Shown in pieces: positions 5,039 through 6,903 of a DNA stretch of 6,903 bases. The number at the start of each line of letters is the position of its first letter. The stretch's first letter is position 1. The DNA lies in the NCBI GenBank assembly GCA_021790615.1, contig JAJYGW010000226.1, forward strand, positions 1 to 6,903, in the 5' to 3' direction. Source of the stretch: Actinomycetes bacterium. Its GTDB lineage: Bacteria > Actinomycetota > Acidimicrobiia > Acidimicrobiales > JAKAOS01. The position numbers were made by a program, and so were the translations under genes. The notes below the pieces were generated by a model. The model was not told the DNA's origin. It was given only the letters and a program-made list of their open reading frames with translations, and made no database searches.

Positions 5039-6478
5039 ATGTTCGTGAACCGGATGCCTCGCTACGAGATCCTCTCGGAGGACGCACTCGCCGTCCTCGA
5101 CCGAGGCTGGCGCCGCATCGTGTCCGAGATCGGGGTGCAGTTCGTCAAGCCCGAGGCCGTCTCGATCTTCGAGGCAGCGGGGCAGAAGGTGGACGGCCAG
5201 ACCGTCTTCCTGGACCCGGACTTCGTGCTCGAGCAGGTCGCGAAGGCCCCCTCGGAGTTCGACCTCCAGGCGCGCAACCCTGCCAACTCGGTCCACATCG
5301 GGGGGGACCACATGGTGTTCGGGGGCGTCTACGGGCCGCCGTTCGTACGCCAGCGGGACACCCGGCGAGACGCCACCCTCGCAGACTTCCGGAACTTCAC
5401 GATGCTCGCGCAGTCCTTCCCCGAGCTCGACAGCGCCGGCGGAGTGATCTGCGAGCCGAACGACGCGCCACTCGACTCGCGACACCTCGACATGGTGTAC
5501 GCCCTGGCGACCCTCACCGACAAGATCTACATGGGAAACGTCGTCTCTGGCCCGAACGCCGCCGACACGATCGCCATGACGTCGATCCTCTTCGGTGGCC
5601 GAGAGGTCATCGAGGAGACACCCGCCATCATCTCCCTCATCAACTGCAACTCCCCCCTGCGCTGGGACGACCGGATGTTGGACGCCCAGTTCGAGTACAG
5701 CCGGGCCAACCAGCCCGTGATCCTCACCCCGTTCCTGCTCATGGGGGCGATGTCGCCGGTGACGATCCCGGCCGCGCTCGCGCAACAGCTCGCAGAGGCG
5801 CTCTCGGGCATCGCGCTCTCACAGCTCCTCCGCCCGGGCTGCCCCGTCGTCTTCGGCTCGTTCCTCTCCAACATCGACATGCAGTCGGGCTCGCCCTGCT
5901 TCGGCACGCCCGAGTCCGCCATCGGACTGCTCTGCACGGGCCAGCTCGCCCGCCACTTCGGCTTGCCCTTCCGCACCGGTGGGGGGCTGACGTCGAGCCA
6001 GACCCCGGATGCACAGGCCGGTTACGAGGCGTTGATGACGCTGCTCCCGACGTTCCTCGCCGGGACCAACTTCGTCATGCACGCAGCGGGCTGGCTCGAG
6101 GGCGGGCTCGTCGCGAGCTACGAGAAGTTCGTCATCGACGTCGAGCTGTTGCGAATGCTGCAGACGGAGTTCACACCCCTCGAGATCGACGAGGACTCGC
6201 TGGCGTTCGGGGCACACACCGAAGTGGGCCACGGCGGGCACTTCCTCGGCGCCGCCCACACGATGGAGCGCTTCCGGACCTGCTTCTACCGGCCGCTGCT
6301 GTCGTCCTCGATGAACTTCGAGCGCTGGAACCGCATGGGCGGCAAGGACGCCGCCGAGCGGGCCGGGGAGATCGCCGCGAAGACGCTCGACGACTACGAG
6401 CCACCGCCCATCGACGACGCCGTCCGCCAGGAGCTCGAGGACTACGTGCTGCGACGGCGGGCCGAGCTCGGCGACTGA
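5039..6478 (+). CDS. MttB-superfamily methylamine:corrinoid methyltransferase, non-pyrrolysine type
   Basis: This 479-residue cytoplasmic enzyme belongs to the trimethylamine methyltransferase (MttB, COG5598) superfamily, whose members methylate a cognate corrinoid protein. Its length is close to the usual 470-500. Recognisable segments include the N-terminal ILSEDALAVL (11-20), GGVYGPPFV (95-103), the HAAGWLEGGLVASYEKFVIDVE stretch (348-369) and the near C-terminal VGHGGHFLGAAHT (396-408) with YRPLLSS (417-423) and W430. True trimethylamine MttB reads an in-frame UAG as pyrrolysine. Here the frame has only sense codons up to TGA, so it is a pyrrolysine-free homologue. Characterised members of that group act on glycine betaine, proline betaine, carnitine or gamma-butyrobetaine; the substrate here is unknown. 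The ATG at 5039 follows a strong GGAGAGGAG (5026-5034). The open frame extends up to 4928 without another good ribosome binding site. It is divergent from the operon encoding its presumed partners. Confidence 0.93.
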   Translation: MFVNRMPRYEILSEDALAVLDRGWRRIVSEIGVQFVKPEAVSIFEAAGQKVDGQTVFLDPDFVLEQVAKAPSEFDLQARNPANSVHIGGDHMVFGGVYGPPFVRQRDTRRDATLADFRNFTMLAQSFPELDSAGGVICEPNDAPLDSRHLDMVYALATLTDKIYMGNVVSGPNAADTIAMTSILFGGREVIEETPAIISLINCNSPLRWDDRMLDAQFEYSRANQPVILTPFLLMGAMSPVTIPAALAQQLAEALSGIALSQLLRPGCPVVFGSFLSNIDMQSGSPCFGTPESAIGLLCTGQLARHFGLPFRTGGGLTSSQTPDAQAGYEALMTLLPTFLAGTNFVMHAAGWLEGGLVASYEKFVIDVELLRMLQTEFTPLEIDEDSLAFGAHTEVGHGGHFLGAAHTMERFRTCFYRPLLSSSMNFERWNRMGGKDAAERAGEIAAKTLDDYEPPPIDDAVRQELEDYVLRRRAELGD

Positions 6479-6903
6479 CCTGGCGGCAGGAGAGCATCCG
6501 AGCGGGTCTGCACGCGGCCCGAGCGTGGCACCGGCGGCAGGGGGGGCGGGCCGAGCGGCCAGCGAAGGGGGGGATGGAGCGCGAGCAGCGCGCCGAGCAG
6601 CCCGACCGTGGTGTCGACGTCGCCGAGTGCGCGGTGCGCGTCGGCCTGGCGGACCCCGAGAACCCGCGCGCAGGTGGCGAGCTGGTAGTCGGGCGCCCGG
6701 ACGAGGCGCTGGGCGAGCCAGAGCGTGCAGAGCCCGGGAAGGGTCGGGACCGTGACGCCGGCCCGGTCGAGCTCTGCCGCGAGGAACCCGGCATCGAAAC
6801 CGGCGTTGTGGGCGACGAGGATCGCTCCGTCCAGGAGCGAGAGGAGGTCCCCCACGACCTCCGCGAAGGCCGGGGCACCGCGCACGTCGGCATCGGTGAT
6901 CCC
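6442..6903 (-). CDS. DnaQ-like DEDDh 3'-5' exonuclease, C-terminal part (start lies beyond the right edge)
   Basis: The frame is open from the right edge and gives 153 residues before a TAG at 6444-6442. The visible part starts GITDADVRGAPAFAEV, typical of the segment after motif Exo I in DNA polymerase III epsilon-like exonucleases. Motif Exo II is seen in LVAHNAGFDAGFL, and Exo III in HRALGDVDTT (His-x4-Asp), which supplies the catalytic His and Asp of the DEDDh class. The DxE of Exo I must lie outside the window. A GTG at 6885 is in frame but would cut the domain, so the gene is treated as partial. After Exo III comes a proline- and arginine-rich tail of about 50 residues with no recognisable domain. 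The last 37 bases overlap the end of the MttB-like gene tail to tail. It is probably a housekeeping repair or proofreading gene, unrelated to the demethylation cluster. Confidence 0.88.
   Translation of the reverse strand, partial: GITDADVRGAPAFAEVVGDLLSLLDGAILVAHNAGFDAGFLAAELDRAGVTVPTLPGLCTLWLAQRLVRAPDYQLATCARVLGVRQADAHRALGDVDTTVGLLGALLALHPPLRWPLGPPPLPPVPRSGRVQTRSDALLPPGQSPSSARRRST

Noticed and set aside
4859..5785. Minus-strand open frame of 308 codons opposite the MttB-like gene
   Set aside because: It is an antisense shadow with Val/Glu/Arg/Gly-rich translation and no motif; the opposite strand encodes a complete, motif-bearing MttB homologue.

Overview
The window is very GC-rich (roughly 70 %), has frequent GTG starts, GTGA gene overlaps and long spurious open frames on both strands. 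This fits a high-GC bacterium, most likely an actinomycete-type (Actinomycetota) genome; that assignment is inference from base composition and protein flavour only.

Almost the whole window is one functional unit: a tetrahydrofolate-linked, corrinoid-dependent demethylation system. On the minus strand, reading from about 4.9 kb down to the left edge, an apparent operon encodes an IclR-family regulator (4685-3921), a small cobalamin-binding corrinoid protein (3924-3259), a pterin-binding methyltetrahydrofolate:corrinoid methyltransferase (3137-2265), a [2Fe-2S]/ASKHA reductive activator of corrinoid proteins (2268-352) and the first ~80 codons of a DUF1638 protein (239 to beyond base 1). Divergently, on the plus strand, lies a 479-codon MttB-superfamily methyltransferase (5039-6478) with no in-frame amber codon, so it is a non-pyrrolysine member like the glycine-betaine type rather than a true trimethylamine enzyme. 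At the right edge the 3' part of a DnaQ-like DEDDh 3'-5' exonuclease (6903-6442, minus) converges on and overlaps the methyltransferase gene; it is probably unrelated.

Inferred pathway: the MttB homologue takes a methyl group from an unidentified methylated (probably quaternary) amine and places it on Co(I) of the corrinoid protein. The pterin-domain enzyme passes the methyl group to tetrahydrofolate, and the activator rescues corrinoid that has oxidised to Co(II). The IclR protein probably senses substrate or product.

The non-coding parts are informative. The 353-bp divergent intergenic region carries a good minus-strand promoter (TTGACG, 17 bp, TAGCAT) over which lies a perfect inverted repeat, ACGTTGC-N7-GCAACGT, a strong operator candidate. 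Between the corrinoid-protein and methyltransferase genes the sequence consists almost wholly of about nine degenerate 14-16 bp tandem repeats running from the last codons of one gene to the ribosome binding site of the next. A strong GC hairpin lies between the activator gene and the DUF1638 gene. No RNA genes, CRISPR arrays or insertion sequences were recognised.
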